From positions 1 through 12,999 of the forward strand of contig CACXGG010000103.1 in assembly GCA_902767145.1 (NCBI GenBank): a stretch of 12,999 nucleotides of DNA. The letters are read 5' to 3'. The stretch comes from Oscillospiraceae bacterium. GTDB taxonomy: Bacteria; Bacillota; Clostridia; Saccharofermentanales; Saccharofermentanaceae. The translations under genes and the position numbers were made by a program. Shown here in pieces: positions 6,664-12,999 of the stretch; position 1 is the stretch's first letter; each line of letters opens with the position of its first letter. The notes beneath the pieces are model-generated. The model was not told the origin of the DNA. It searched no databases and saw only the letters and a list, made by a program, of their open reading frames with translations.

Positions 6664-6699
6664 AAGACCTGTGGACATGACGTTCGCGGGTCTTTTTTT
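6664..6699 (+). terminator. Intrinsic terminator of the two-pass membrane protein gene
   Basis: AAGACCTGTGGAC (6664-6676) pairs along all 13 positions, including wobbles, with GTTCGCGGGTCTT (6682-6694) around loop ATGAC, and a run of seven Ts ends at 6699. Its arms resemble those of the tRNA-Thr terminator. Confidence 0.9.
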
Positions 6700-6710
6700 G
6701 CGAAAAGATA

Positions 6711-6739
6711 TTGACAGGGAGGGAAAACGGGAATAATAT
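6711..6739 (+). promoter_or_regulatory. Promoter of the TetR-flavoprotein operon
   Basis: TTGACA (6711-6716) is followed after 17 bases by TAATAT (6734-6739). The -10 runs directly into two palindromes, so the promoter should be repressible. Confidence 0.75.
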
Positions 6740-6764
6740 AAACATGTTTATATAAACGCGTTTA
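6736..6764. promoter_or_regulatory. Two adjacent palindromic operators, probably for the TetR regulator
   Basis: ATATAAACATGTTTATAT (6736-6753) is a perfect 18-bp palindrome and TAAACGCGTTTA (6753-6764) a perfect 12-bp palindrome. They share the pattern TAAAC-RYG-TTTA and their centres are 14 bp apart. They lie between the -10 and the ribosome-binding site of the tetR gene, the usual place for an autoregulatory operator. The assignment to this TetR protein is inferred from position. Confidence 0.8.
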
Positions 6765-6781
6765 CATAATTGGAGGAAAAC

Positions 6782-7372
6782 ATGGGAAGAAAGTCTACAG
6801 TGACCAGGGAGATGATCCTTGAAGCGGCTTATCAGATCCTGGAGGAGGAAGGCTACGGAAGCGTCAACATAAAGACCATTGCAGCGAAGGTAGGATGTTC
6901 CACCCAGCCCATCTCCTGGCATTTCGGGAATATGGGGGAGCTCAGAAGGAGCCTTTTTGAATACTGTCTTCATAAGATGTGGGACGGTATCGAGGAGAAG
7001 ATGACCAGACTGGAACCGGCGGAAATGTTCTATGAGACTGGAAAGAACTATCTTTCCATCGCATATGATCACGGCAATGTCTTCAGGTTCCTTCATCTTG
7101 ATGCTTCAGATGAGTACAGGACAGATGGGGGAGATATAGCAGCCACATTGGGGGACCCGAGGATCATCACCATGCTCGCAGGCTATTATGGAAGATCTGA
7201 AGAGGAGATCGGACCGATAGTCAGGGACATAGTCATCTATACCCATGGACTAGCCATGATCGTCCTCCAGGATATCTTTGATATCAAAAAGGAAGAGGCG
7301 TTCCGGATGATATATAACGAGGGACACCAGAGGTTTATAGCAATAGGAATAGATATAGGAGAGATGAAATGA
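6782..7372 (+). CDS. TetR-family transcriptional regulator
   Basis: This 196-residue DNA-binding repressor has the TetR layout. An N-terminal helix-turn-helix includes VNIKTIAAKVGCSTQPISWHF followed by the usual helix start (GELRRSLFEYC), and an all-helical ligand-binding domain forms the rest, with no obvious ligand signature. ATG 6782 is preferred because GGAGG (6772-6776) precedes it by five bases. A TTG 12 bases earlier is in frame but overlaps that ribosome-binding site. The stop codon overlaps the next start in ATGA, so the regulator and the flavoproteins are translationally coupled. Twin palindromes just upstream suggest that it represses its own operon. The inducer is unknown; a redox-active or quinone-like compound would fit the neighbours. 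Confidence 0.92.
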   Translation: MGRKSTVTREMILEAAYQILEEEGYGSVNIKTIAAKVGCSTQPISWHFGNMGELRRSLFEYCLHKMWDGIEEKMTRLEPAEMFYETGKNYLSIAYDHGNVFRFLHLDASDEYRTDGGDIAATLGDPRIITMLAGYYGRSEEEIGPIVRDIVIYTHGLAMIVLQDIFDIKKEEAFRMIYNEGHQRFIAIGIDIGEMK

Positions 7373-7875
7373 TACTTATCATCAACACGACAGACGACAG
7401 GGATGTATCTGAAAAGATCAGATCTGAACTGAGATCAACATCTACGGATTTTGACATCGTAGAAGCTTCGGAAATGAAGATAGGAAACTGCATCGGATGC
7501 AACTACTGCTGGCTCAAGACACCGGGCATCTGCACCATAAAGGACGACCACGAGACCATCTTAAGGAAGATGGTGGGAGCAGAGCAGGTCTGGGTCATAT
7601 CGGACGTTACACTGGACTTCGTAACGCCTCTTGCAAAGAATATCGTTGACCGCACCATACCCCTGGCCACCATGAACCTGAAGTTCAAAGGTGACCAGAT
7701 GAGACATGTCCTTCGATATGGAAAAAAGGGATATGACTTCGGTCTTATCATCAGAGGCGAAGCGGATATGGATTATCTGAAGAGATGGTCTGAAAGAGTG
7801 GCAGTCAATTTCGGAGGAAGATCCAGGGGCGCATTTGGAACAGAGGATATAAAGGAGGCGGTATCATGCATGTAA
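7369..7875 (+). CDS. Iron-sulfur flavoprotein-like NAD(P)H-dependent reductase
   Basis: This 168-residue protein belongs to the flavodoxin-fold FMN reductase group. C41-x2-C44-x2-C47-x7-C55 matches the compact cysteine motif of iron-sulfur flavoproteins, which pass electrons between a 4Fe-4S cluster and FMN in anaerobes. VWVISDVTLDFVTPLAKNIVDRTIPL corresponds to the family motif around the flavin ring and the dimer-forming DR-x-x-P turn. The normal phosphate loop (GSPRxxGNT) is replaced by INTTDDRDVSEKI (5-17), which may weaken FMN binding. It starts within the stop codon of tetR (ATGA) and its end overlaps the next gene by ten bases, so the three are one operon. The natural electron acceptor is unknown. 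Confidence 0.82.
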   Translation: MILIINTTDDRDVSEKIRSELRSTSTDFDIVEASEMKIGNCIGCNYCWLKTPGICTIKDDHETILRKMVGAEQVWVISDVTLDFVTPLAKNIVDRTIPLATMNLKFKGDQMRHVLRYGKKGYDFGLIIRGEADMDYLKRWSERVAVNFGGRSRGAFGTEDIKEAVSCM

Positions 7876-8528
7876 TGATAATAAACGGAAGCCCCAGGGT
7901 ACAGTCACTGAGTAATACAGATAAGATCATAAGCCGCCTTGTAAAGGGCATGAAGACGGAAGATGAGGAACTGACATATGAGCTCTATTCCATCTCCGAC
8001 AGGAAGCAGTGGGATGCTGCCCGGGAAGCCTTCAAAAGGAACACAGAGATCCTTATCGCCATCCCTCTTTATGTGGAATGCATCCCGGGACTTCTTCTGG
8101 AGTTTCTGGACACCCTCGAAAAGAAAGACGGGAACACCAGGATATCCTTTGTCCTTCAGAGCGGATTTGCGGAAGCATCCCAGCTTAGATGTGGCGAGGA
8201 ATATCTTAAGAAGCTGGCTCCCATGCTGGGATGCAGCTACGGCGGAACACTTGTAAAAGGAGATAATTTCAGCTACAGGTTCCTGCCGGCGGAGCAGTCC
8301 GAAAAGCCCCTTTCAGCCTATGATGAGATGGGAGCATCCTACATAAGGAACAGGGGCTTTGACAGCGATGAGGCAAGAAAGTTCTCAGGGCCTGAATATT
8401 TCAAGGCTCCCTTCAGGGTCTTCCTGGGGATCATCTTCGCCACCGTAGCTCCCCTGGGATTTAAGGCTATGGCCAAGGGCCTGGGATGCACAAAGCCTCT
8501 TGGAGACAGGCCGTATAAGAACTCCTGA
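7866..8528 (+). CDS. NAD(P)H-dependent oxidoreductase, flavodoxin fold
   Basis: This 220-residue protein has the FMN-binding loop IINGSPRVQSLSNTDK (5-20) and IAIPLYVECIPGLLLEFLDTLE (64-85), a flavin-ring motif of NADPH-dependent FMN reductase relatives. It lacks the cysteine cluster of its neighbour. The middle (LQSGFAEASQLRCGEEYLKKLAPMLGC) and the end (GCTKPLGDRPYKN) are long compared with simple flavodoxins. Near the C-terminus (183-200) is a hydrophobic segment that could touch the membrane. AAAGGAGG (7851-7858) sits seven bases before ATG 7866, inside the upstream gene. It is the last gene of the TetR operon and is followed by a strong terminator. Its partner may be the iron-sulfur flavoprotein upstream; this is inferred from position. 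Confidence 0.85.
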   Translation: MHVMIINGSPRVQSLSNTDKIISRLVKGMKTEDEELTYELYSISDRKQWDAAREAFKRNTEILIAIPLYVECIPGLLLEFLDTLEKKDGNTRISFVLQSGFAEASQLRCGEEYLKKLAPMLGCSYGGTLVKGDNFSYRFLPAEQSEKPLSAYDEMGASYIRNRGFDSDEARKFSGPEYFKAPFRVFLGIIFATVAPLGFKAMAKGLGCTKPLGDRPYKNS

Positions 8529-8542
8529 AAAGAAAAACACAT

Positions 8543-8578
8543 AAAAAGCACATAAAGGACTGCCTTTATGTGCTTTTT
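8543..8578. terminator. Bidirectional intrinsic terminator
   Basis: AAAAAGCACATAAAGG (8543-8558) and CCTTTATGTGCTTTTT (8563-8578) form a perfect 16-bp stem with loop ACTG. The A5 and T5 ends give a T tract in both directions. It lies between the converging TetR operon and ABC exporter operon and should end both. Confidence 0.93.
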
Positions 8579-8653
8579 GTTAGGAATCACACATTCTTCC
8601 GCAAAAATGCATCTCAAATGCGGAAATTGTGCGGATCTCTTTTTCGTTGATGA

Positions 8654-9475
8654 TCAGGATCCCGTAAAGTCGTATTTTTTGACTCCCAGCATCCAGAACT
8701 TGTAGCTCAGGTAGAAGAAGAGGATACCGATGAGAGGTGCACACCAGGAAAGAGGAGGTGCACTGCAGGGATCCAGGACTGCAAGGCTCGGGTAATATGC
8801 CACGAACGCAATTGGTATGATGAAGGTGAAGATCACCTTGAAGATACCGCTGAAGATGCTTGCGGGATACTTGGCGAAATCCTTGAAGCGGAACATTATG
8901 ACCATGACATATCCCGAGCCTATGATCCAGAAACATGTTGCTGCCGCGAAGTTCATTATCGCGATCATGAACAGGGAGGCCGTGATAAGGAATACTATGA
9001 GGAGGCAGATCCTTAAAGGTGTCACGGCCATTCCGATGTTAGCCCATGCATATATGAGAGTTCCCAGACCGAAGGCCAGCTGTCCCAGACCCTTAACGTC
9101 GAATACTTCCGACATGAAGTAGAAGAAGACGTTTATGGGACGGAAACAGTATTTGATAAAGTCTCCGGACTGGACCTGGAATCTCAGGTTCCAGTTGTTG
9201 TCGAAGAAGCACTGGACAGGTGTCAGGGCCACCAGTGAAAATCCGTAGAGGAAGAGCATATGGTGGTAGTCCCATCCGTTGATGGAAGGGAAGTTCCGAA
9301 AGAGGATGAGGAAGGTGACAAAGCCAGAAAGGTTAGTCATGATCATGCCGATGGTGGAGATCACGAAATCGGCACGGTAGCTCATCTTGCTCTTCAGATC
9401 CTGTACCAGGATCTTCTTGTATATCCGGGCGTAAAAAGAGAGCCCGCGTTTTTTTATTGCTGTATCAGTACTCAT
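8654..9475 (-). CDS. ABC-2 type exporter permease (second permease)
   Basis: This 273-residue membrane protein has a cytosolic N-terminal stretch (ARIYKKILVQDLKSKMSYRADF) leading into about six hydrophobic helices from residue 38 to 262 and ends in a short tail, KKYDFTGS. This matches the uncharacterised ABC-2 permease family that occurs beside a second permease and a NatA/daunorubicin-like ATPase (the COG3694 type, by recollection of the family pattern). Transport is probably outward. CGGAGG lies nine bases before the ATG, and only five bases separate it from the stop of the upstream permease gene. It is the last gene of the operon. The substrate cannot be read from the sequence. Confidence 0.85.
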   Translation of the reverse strand: MSTDTAIKKRGLSFYARIYKKILVQDLKSKMSYRADFVISTIGMIMTNLSGFVTFLILFRNFPSINGWDYHHMLFLYGFSLVALTPVQCFFDNNWNLRFQVQSGDFIKYCFRPINVFFYFMSEVFDVKGLGQLAFGLGTLIYAWANIGMAVTPLRICLLIVFLITASLFMIAIMNFAAATCFWIIGSGYVMVIMFRFKDFAKYPASIFSGIFKVIFTFIIPIAFVAYYPSLAVLDPCSAPPLSWCAPLIGILFFYLSYKFWMLGVKKYDFTGS

Positions 9476-9480
9476 CTTTA

Positions 9481-10290
9481 TCAGCCTCCGTTTACTGTGA
9501 TCTTACGGACTGAGAAGTTCCAGAAAAGTGTTCCTGCTACATAGAGGATCAGGCACCAGGCCAGCTGAAGCCCGAACATGGGCAGGAGCCCTGAAAGCTC
9601 CGTGGATCCGTTCTTCTGAAGAAGTATGGTGAGAGGTATATCGTACACTGCTCTGAAGGGGAGGAGATCCACGATCTTTCTGGCAGCTTCCGGGAAGAAT
9701 GCCAGAGGGATGGATGCTCCGGACAGAAGGAGTACGATGGTCTCTTTTACGATGTTGATGCCCCAGGTTGATTCCGTGTAAAGGCAGATGGTGGCAACTA
9801 TCATCTCCATGCTGAAGTTTACTATCAGTGCCAGAACTGTGGACACGAGGAAGAAGACCAGGTTCAGTCCCATATGGATGGCTCCGTGGGTGACGATCAT
9901 GACCACGATGAAGGTGGGGATAAAGGTCATCACGAACTGGACCACATGTGATCCCGAGTAGCTCCAGAATGTGTACTTCCTGAAGCTCATGGGCTTCAGA
10001 AGATCGAGTATTATCTTTCCGCTCTGTATGGATCTGCTCATATCCCAGACGACGAACATCTCCAGGAAATTGAAGAGGGCCGTGGCCAGGATAAGGTAGA
10101 TCATGGTATCCGTAAATGTCATGCCGTTTACCACATCAGTTCCGGAGGAATCGTATATAGCCTTCCAGAGGAAATATACAAGTACCAGATATATGAGGTT
10201 TGCAAACAGCGTGACAAAGGTACCCAGGCGGAACTGAAGTGATTCCATTATGCCTGCGCGTGTCAGCGCAATGAGTCTCTTTCCGTTCAT
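9481..10290 (-). CDS. ABC-2 type exporter permease (first permease)
   Basis: This 269-residue membrane protein begins with a basic amphipathic segment (MNGKRLIALTRAGIMESLQFR) and has about six hydrophobic helices between residues 22 and 258. The motif around WDMSRSIQSGKIILDLLKPMSF (82-103) is typical of COG4587-type permeases, where this cytosolic loop probably contacts the ATPase. Its start overlaps the stop of the ATPase gene by four bases (ATGA), a sign of coupled translation, and the second permease follows at once. The two permeases probably form a heterodimeric channel with an ATPase dimer. The substrate is unknown; related systems export drugs, glycolipids or peptides. Confidence 0.86.
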   Translation of the reverse strand: MNGKRLIALTRAGIMESLQFRLGTFVTLFANLIYLVLVYFLWKAIYDSSGTDVVNGMTFTDTMIYLILATALFNFLEMFVVWDMSRSIQSGKIILDLLKPMSFRKYTFWSYSGSHVVQFVMTFIPTFIVVMIVTHGAIHMGLNLVFFLVSTVLALIVNFSMEMIVATICLYTESTWGINIVKETIVLLLSGASIPLAFFPEAARKIVDLLPFRAVYDIPLTILLQKNGSTELSGLLPMFGLQLAWCLILYVAGTLFWNFSVRKITVNGG

Positions 10291-11225
10291 ACAGATGCTC
10301 CTTCGTATATCTTCTTGATGACTTCCTCAGTGGAGATCTCCTCCAGCTTCAGATCCTTGATCTTCTGTTCTTTCTGTCTCTCCATGATGATCTTCATGAT
10401 GTCCTGCTTTGATTCATCAATGACTTCCTCTACCCAGTTGTCGTCTGAAAGCCTCATCTTAAGTGTCCTGTAGTTTCCGAAGTAGGACTTCAGATGCTCG
10501 ATGTCGTTGTCGTAGATCTTGGATCCCTTATCGATGATGACGATCCTCTTGCAGAGTGCGTCAACGTCTCCCATGTCGTGGGTGGTGAGGATGACCGTGG
10601 TGTTCTTTTCGGAATTAAGACCGGAGATAAGTGATCTGATCTTATCCTTCATGGATACGTCCAGGCCGATGGTGGGCTCATCCAGGAATACGATGGCCGG
10701 GTTGTGCAGGAAAGCTGCCAGGATATCGCTCAGGGTCCTCTGGCCCAGTGACATCTGACGTACCGGCTTATGGAGGATGGGCTCTATATCAACAAGGGAT
10801 CTGTAGAGCTCGATCATATCCTCATATTCCTTCTGGGGGACCATGTAGATGTCCCTCAGGAGCCTGAAGGATTCGATGAGGGGAAGGGACCACCAGAGCT
10901 GTGATCTCTGTCCGAAGACGACGCCGATATTTTCGGAGTTCTTTGTCCTCTCCTTATAAGGCACCACGCCGTTGACCATGATCTCTCCGGAACTGGGTTC
11001 CAGGACACCGGTCATCATCTTGATGGTGGTGGACTTTCCCGCGCCGTTAGGTCCCAGGTAGCCGATGATCTCGCCTCTCTTTATCTCCAGGGAGACATCC
11101 TTGACGGCAGAGATAGTCTTATAGTCTCTCGAAAAGAGATCCCTTATACTTCCCTTAAGTCCTTCATGGCGGTTCAACACTTTAAAGTCCTTACAAACAT
11201 TTTTCATTACGATAGCGTTTTCCAT
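10287..11225 (-). CDS. ABC exporter ATP-binding protein
   Basis: This 312-residue ATPase powers the two permeases encoded after it. Walker A is GPNGAGKST (58-66), the Q-loop is at FGQRSQLWWSLP (Gln106), the signature is MSLGQ (158-162), Walker B is IVFLDEPT (178-185, Glu183) and the switch His216 is in TTHD. The insert KVLNRHEGLKGSIRDLFSRDY near the start and the FGQRSQLWW motif are typical of the COG4586 branch. About 85 residues after the core, rich in charged helix, may mediate contact with the permeases. The start ATG 11225 is chosen because GGAGG precedes it by five bases. An in-frame ATG 18 bases earlier (11243) has no such site and would overlap the leader. The gene is divergent from an AraC regulator. 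Confidence 0.92.
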   Translation of the reverse strand: MENAIVMKNVCKDFKVLNRHEGLKGSIRDLFSRDYKTISAVKDVSLEIKRGEIIGYLGPNGAGKSTTIKMMTGVLEPSSGEIMVNGVVPYKERTKNSENIGVVFGQRSQLWWSLPLIESFRLLRDIYMVPQKEYEDMIELYRSLVDIEPILHKPVRQMSLGQRTLSDILAAFLHNPAIVFLDEPTIGLDVSMKDKIRSLISGLNSEKNTTVILTTHDMGDVDALCKRIVIIDKGSKIYDNDIEHLKSYFGNYRTLKMRLSDDNWVEEVIDESKQDIMKIIMERQKEQKIKDLKLEEISTEEVIKKIYEGASV

Positions 11226-11258
11226 GTGATCCTCCGCTTGCATTTCTTTGTTGATACA

Positions 11259-11264
11259 AGTATA
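11259..11264 (-). promoter_or_regulatory. Likely -10 of the ABC exporter operon
   Basis: On the minus strand TATACT (11264-11259) is a good -10, giving a start near 11252 and a leader of about 27 nt with a clear GGAGG site. The -35 position at 17-bp spacing reads TAAAAA, a poor match. A weak -35 next to an upstream palindrome fits a promoter that needs an activator such as the adjacent AraC protein. Confidence 0.45.
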
Positions 11265-11288
11265 TTCTATGTATAGAGCGATTTTTAT

Positions 11289-11354
11289 AGGGAAAATTCC
11301 CTAAAAATATAACAATTTTCCATGCAAATGTAATATAGTTATATTTTCATGGAA
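11289..11354. promoter_or_regulatory. Inverted-repeat cluster between the divergent AraC and ABC genes
   Basis: AGGGAA (11289-11294) and TTCCCT (11297-11302) form a palindrome with a two-base centre. Part of it recurs as GGAAAATT (11291-11298) opposite AATTTTCC (11314-11321). A third pair, TTCCATG (11318-11324) and CATGGAA (11348-11354), spans the likely araC-type promoter (TAATATAGTTATATT, 11331-11345). The overlapping GGAA/TTCC elements are good candidates for binding sites of the AraC regulator. The assignment is positional. Confidence 0.5.
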
Positions 11355-11368
11355 GAAAGAGGTATCTG

Positions 11369-12280
11369 ATGGACAAAATGAAGATGGGACTGATCGTTAA
11401 GCGTGACGATGGTTCCGAGGTAGTTAACTACGATGATCCTTCATTTCCTTCCTATGTTTATGAAGGATGGGTAAAACCAAAGGTTACCTGGGAGAGGGTT
11501 CCCCACTACCATAAGGATATAGAGATAAATACTGTTACCTCCGGACAGATGGCATATTCCGTCAACGGAAAGACCATCATCCTCAACGAGGGCGATACCA
11601 TAATCGTCAATGCCAATCAGATCCATTACAGTATGAGCATCACGGAGGAGAAGGCAAAATACGTGATCTGTGTAATAGATCCTTCCATCCTTATGTCGAC
11701 AGTTGCAGTGGAGATGAGATATATAAGACCTATCATCGATAATCCTGATATACCTTATCTCAGGTTCCGTGATCTGAATGAAGATGCGGAGAGGATGTAT
11801 AAACTGGTGACCAGACTTCCTGAGCTCCGTCACGATCCCTTTGAGGTCACCATGCAGTTCTTCAGGATCTGGAAACTGATGCTTCATTACAGCCAGACCA
11901 TTGGAGTTCTGGAAAAGGACGAGGGAACAGACCAGCATATGCTCTCCTTTAAATCCATGATGCATTTCTTGTCAGAAAACTATCAGGACAGTATTACCCT
12001 GGATGAAATAGCCGCAAGTGCCAATGTAAGTAAGTCCCTCTGTAATATCATCTTCCATAAATATGTGGGTGAGTCCCCGGTGAACTATCTGATGCATCTG
12101 AGGCTTCGGAAAGTAGCGGAGTATCTAAGGTCCAGCAGCCTCAATATCTCCGACATCACTGAGCTCACCGGATTTAAGGGCGTAAGCTACATGTCTGAAT
12201 CTTTCAAGAAATACTTCGGCATGACTCCCAGGGAATACAGGAAGGACTGGACCCGTAACAGCGACAATGTCACCGGCTGA
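11369..12280 (+). CDS. AraC-family regulator with N-terminal cupin sensor
   Basis: This 303-residue transcription factor has an N-terminal cupin fold and a C-terminal AraC DNA-binding domain. The cupin is marked by VPHYHKDIEINTVTSGQMAYSVNG (44-67) and LNEGDTIIVNANQIHYS (72-88), with His46 and His48 at the normal metal or ligand position. The DNA-binding domain (about 205-293) has two helix-turn-helix motifs: SITLDEIAASANVSKSLCNIIFHKYVGESPVNYL and the second ending FKKYFGMTPREYRKDW, the family signature. AAGAGG (11357-11362) is six bases before ATG 11369. The gene diverges from the ABC exporter operon across 143 bases containing several inverted repeats, so it probably activates that operon on binding a sugar, antibiotic or peptide. 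The ligand is unknown. Confidence 0.92.
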   Translation: MDKMKMGLIVKRDDGSEVVNYDDPSFPSYVYEGWVKPKVTWERVPHYHKDIEINTVTSGQMAYSVNGKTIILNEGDTIIVNANQIHYSMSITEEKAKYVICVIDPSILMSTVAVEMRYIRPIIDNPDIPYLRFRDLNEDAERMYKLVTRLPELRHDPFEVTMQFFRIWKLMLHYSQTIGVLEKDEGTDQHMLSFKSMMHFLSENYQDSITLDEIAASANVSKSLCNIIFHKYVGESPVNYLMHLRLRKVAEYLRSSSLNISDITELTGFKGVSYMSESFKKYFGMTPREYRKDWTRNSDNVTG

Positions 12281-12343
12281 TGCAACCTTAAAGGACAGAC
12301 TCCGTGTTATATGGTAAGAACAGAAAAAGGAAACGAGGTGTTC

Positions 12344-12999
12344 ATGATGAAAAAGTTATTATCACTGGCTATATGTTCCGCGCTGCTTTTGTGTGCATGC
12401 TCGGATGAGAAGATAGTGGAAGAGGCATTAAAGGAAACAGAGGATACGACTCCTGTTACCACCATCGTCATCGAGACTGATATATCTGAGGAGACAGAGG
12501 AAACTGAAGAGGCCGTCGATATTTCTGACATGGATATCATAAACAGTAATATCCCGGGAGGCTGGGAATATGCAGACGATCCTTCCATCACTGATGAGAG
12601 GCTTCAGCTGTTCGAAGATGCCATGGGTACCTATGTCGGTGTCGACTATGAACCCGTCTGCTATCTCGCATCACAGCTGGTGGCTGGTACGAACCACTGC
12701 TTCCTCTGCAGGACATCTGCCGTGGTACCTGATCCGGTCCCTTACTGGACCCTCGTCTATATCTATAAAGACCTTCAGGGAAATGCCACAGTAACCCAGA
12801 TCGCTATACTCGGATATGATCTTGGAGCCGATGATAACGGCATGGCAGTGACAGGGGTCATTCCTTCAGGCGATGGAGAGTGGACAGTTCCCGATGATCC
12901 CACCATAACAGATGAACAGAATGCTGTCATCGACGATATGTATGAGCATGTGGCTTTTGAACTGGTGGACGACTTTGTTGCCTGCCTCGGTGTCAGGGA
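12344..12999 (+). CDS. Lipoprotein with tandem cystatin-like repeats (truncated by window end)
   Basis: The reading frame is open to the edge (218 codons seen, no stop). The N-terminus MMKKLLSLAICSALLLCAC is a lipoprotein signal; Cys19 fits the lipobox (L-C-A-C) and would be lipidated and held on the outer face of the membrane. Residues 21-62 form an acidic, Thr/Glu-rich linker. The first repeat runs from GGWEYADDPSITDE (72-85) through YLASQLVAGTNHCFLC (107-122), which carries the QxVxG signature of cystatins (Q111-G115). A second copy begins at GEWTVPDDPTITDEQ (178-192) and leaves the window. ATG 12344 and ATG 12347 are both possible, with GAGG (12335-12338) upstream; the second has the better spacing (eight bases). 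The partner and target are unknown. The C-terminus is missing. Confidence 0.8.
   Translation, partial: MMKKLLSLAICSALLLCACSDEKIVEEALKETEDTTPVTTIVIETDISEETEETEEAVDISDMDIINSNIPGGWEYADDPSITDERLQLFEDAMGTYVGVDYEPVCYLASQLVAGTNHCFLCRTSAVVPDPVPYWTLVYIYKDLQGNATVTQIAILGYDLGADDNGMAVTGVIPSGDGEWTVPDDPTITDEQNAVIDDMYEHVAFELVDDFVACLGVR

Noticed and set aside
6770..7372. Longer TetR start at TTG 6770
   Set aside because: The TTG overlaps the GGAGG site that serves ATG 6782, and the added residues (MEEN) come from translating that site.
10287..11243. Longer ATPase start at 11243
   Set aside because: It lacks a ribosome-binding site and leaves almost no leader after the predicted -10; ATG 11225 has GGAGG at five bases.
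11441..11965. Minus-strand open frame of 174 codons within the AraC gene
   Set aside because: The AraC frame has a cupin and both helix-turn-helix motifs; the antisense frame has none.

Overview
The window looks like chromosome of a Gram-positive anaerobe of the class Clostridia, probably from the Lachnospiraceae/Oscillospiraceae range. The signs are strong GGAGG ribosome-binding sites, a secreted protein with leucine-rich repeats, S-layer homology and aromatic cell-wall-binding repeats, a lipoprotein with a typical lipobox, an iron-sulfur flavoprotein, and intrinsic hairpin/T-tract terminators. The genus cannot be fixed from the sequence. I see no transposase, integrase, CRISPR array or origin.

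Layout. (1) 94-753: a short flavodoxin gene, then tRNA-Thr(UGU) with its own near-perfect promoter and a terminator. (2) 814-2175, minus strand: a single protein joining a complete MntP-type manganese exporter to a complete GufA-type ZIP transporter. Its promoter region is shared with the next gene, which diverges from it. (3) 2348-4525: a secreted LRR/SLH/cell-wall-repeat surface protein. (4) 4566-6099: a membrane protein with two zinc ribbons, followed at once by a small acidic single-pass membrane protein. (5) 6175-6639: a small two-pass membrane protein with its own promoter and terminator. (6) 6711-8578: a compact regulon of a TetR regulator with two adjacent palindromic operators, an iron-sulfur flavoprotein and a second flavodoxin-fold oxidoreductase, with overlapping reading frames, closed by a bidirectional terminator. 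(7) 8654-11225, minus strand: a three-gene ABC-2 exporter (ATPase, then two permeases), transcribed divergently from (8) an AraC-family regulator at 11369-12280. (9) 12344 to the edge: a truncated lipoprotein gene with repeats carrying a cystatin-like QxVxG motif.

How the parts may work together. The TetR/flavoprotein cluster looks like an inducible redox response: the repressor should control its own operon through the palindromes that follow the -10. The AraC/ABC pair looks like a ligand-sensing activator controlling a divergent exporter. The MntP-ZIP fusion puts a metal exporter and a metal importer fold in one chain and is the most unusual gene here. Several membrane or envelope proteins (zinc-ribbon protein, its acidic partner, the two-pass protein, the cystatin-like lipoprotein) have no assigned function.
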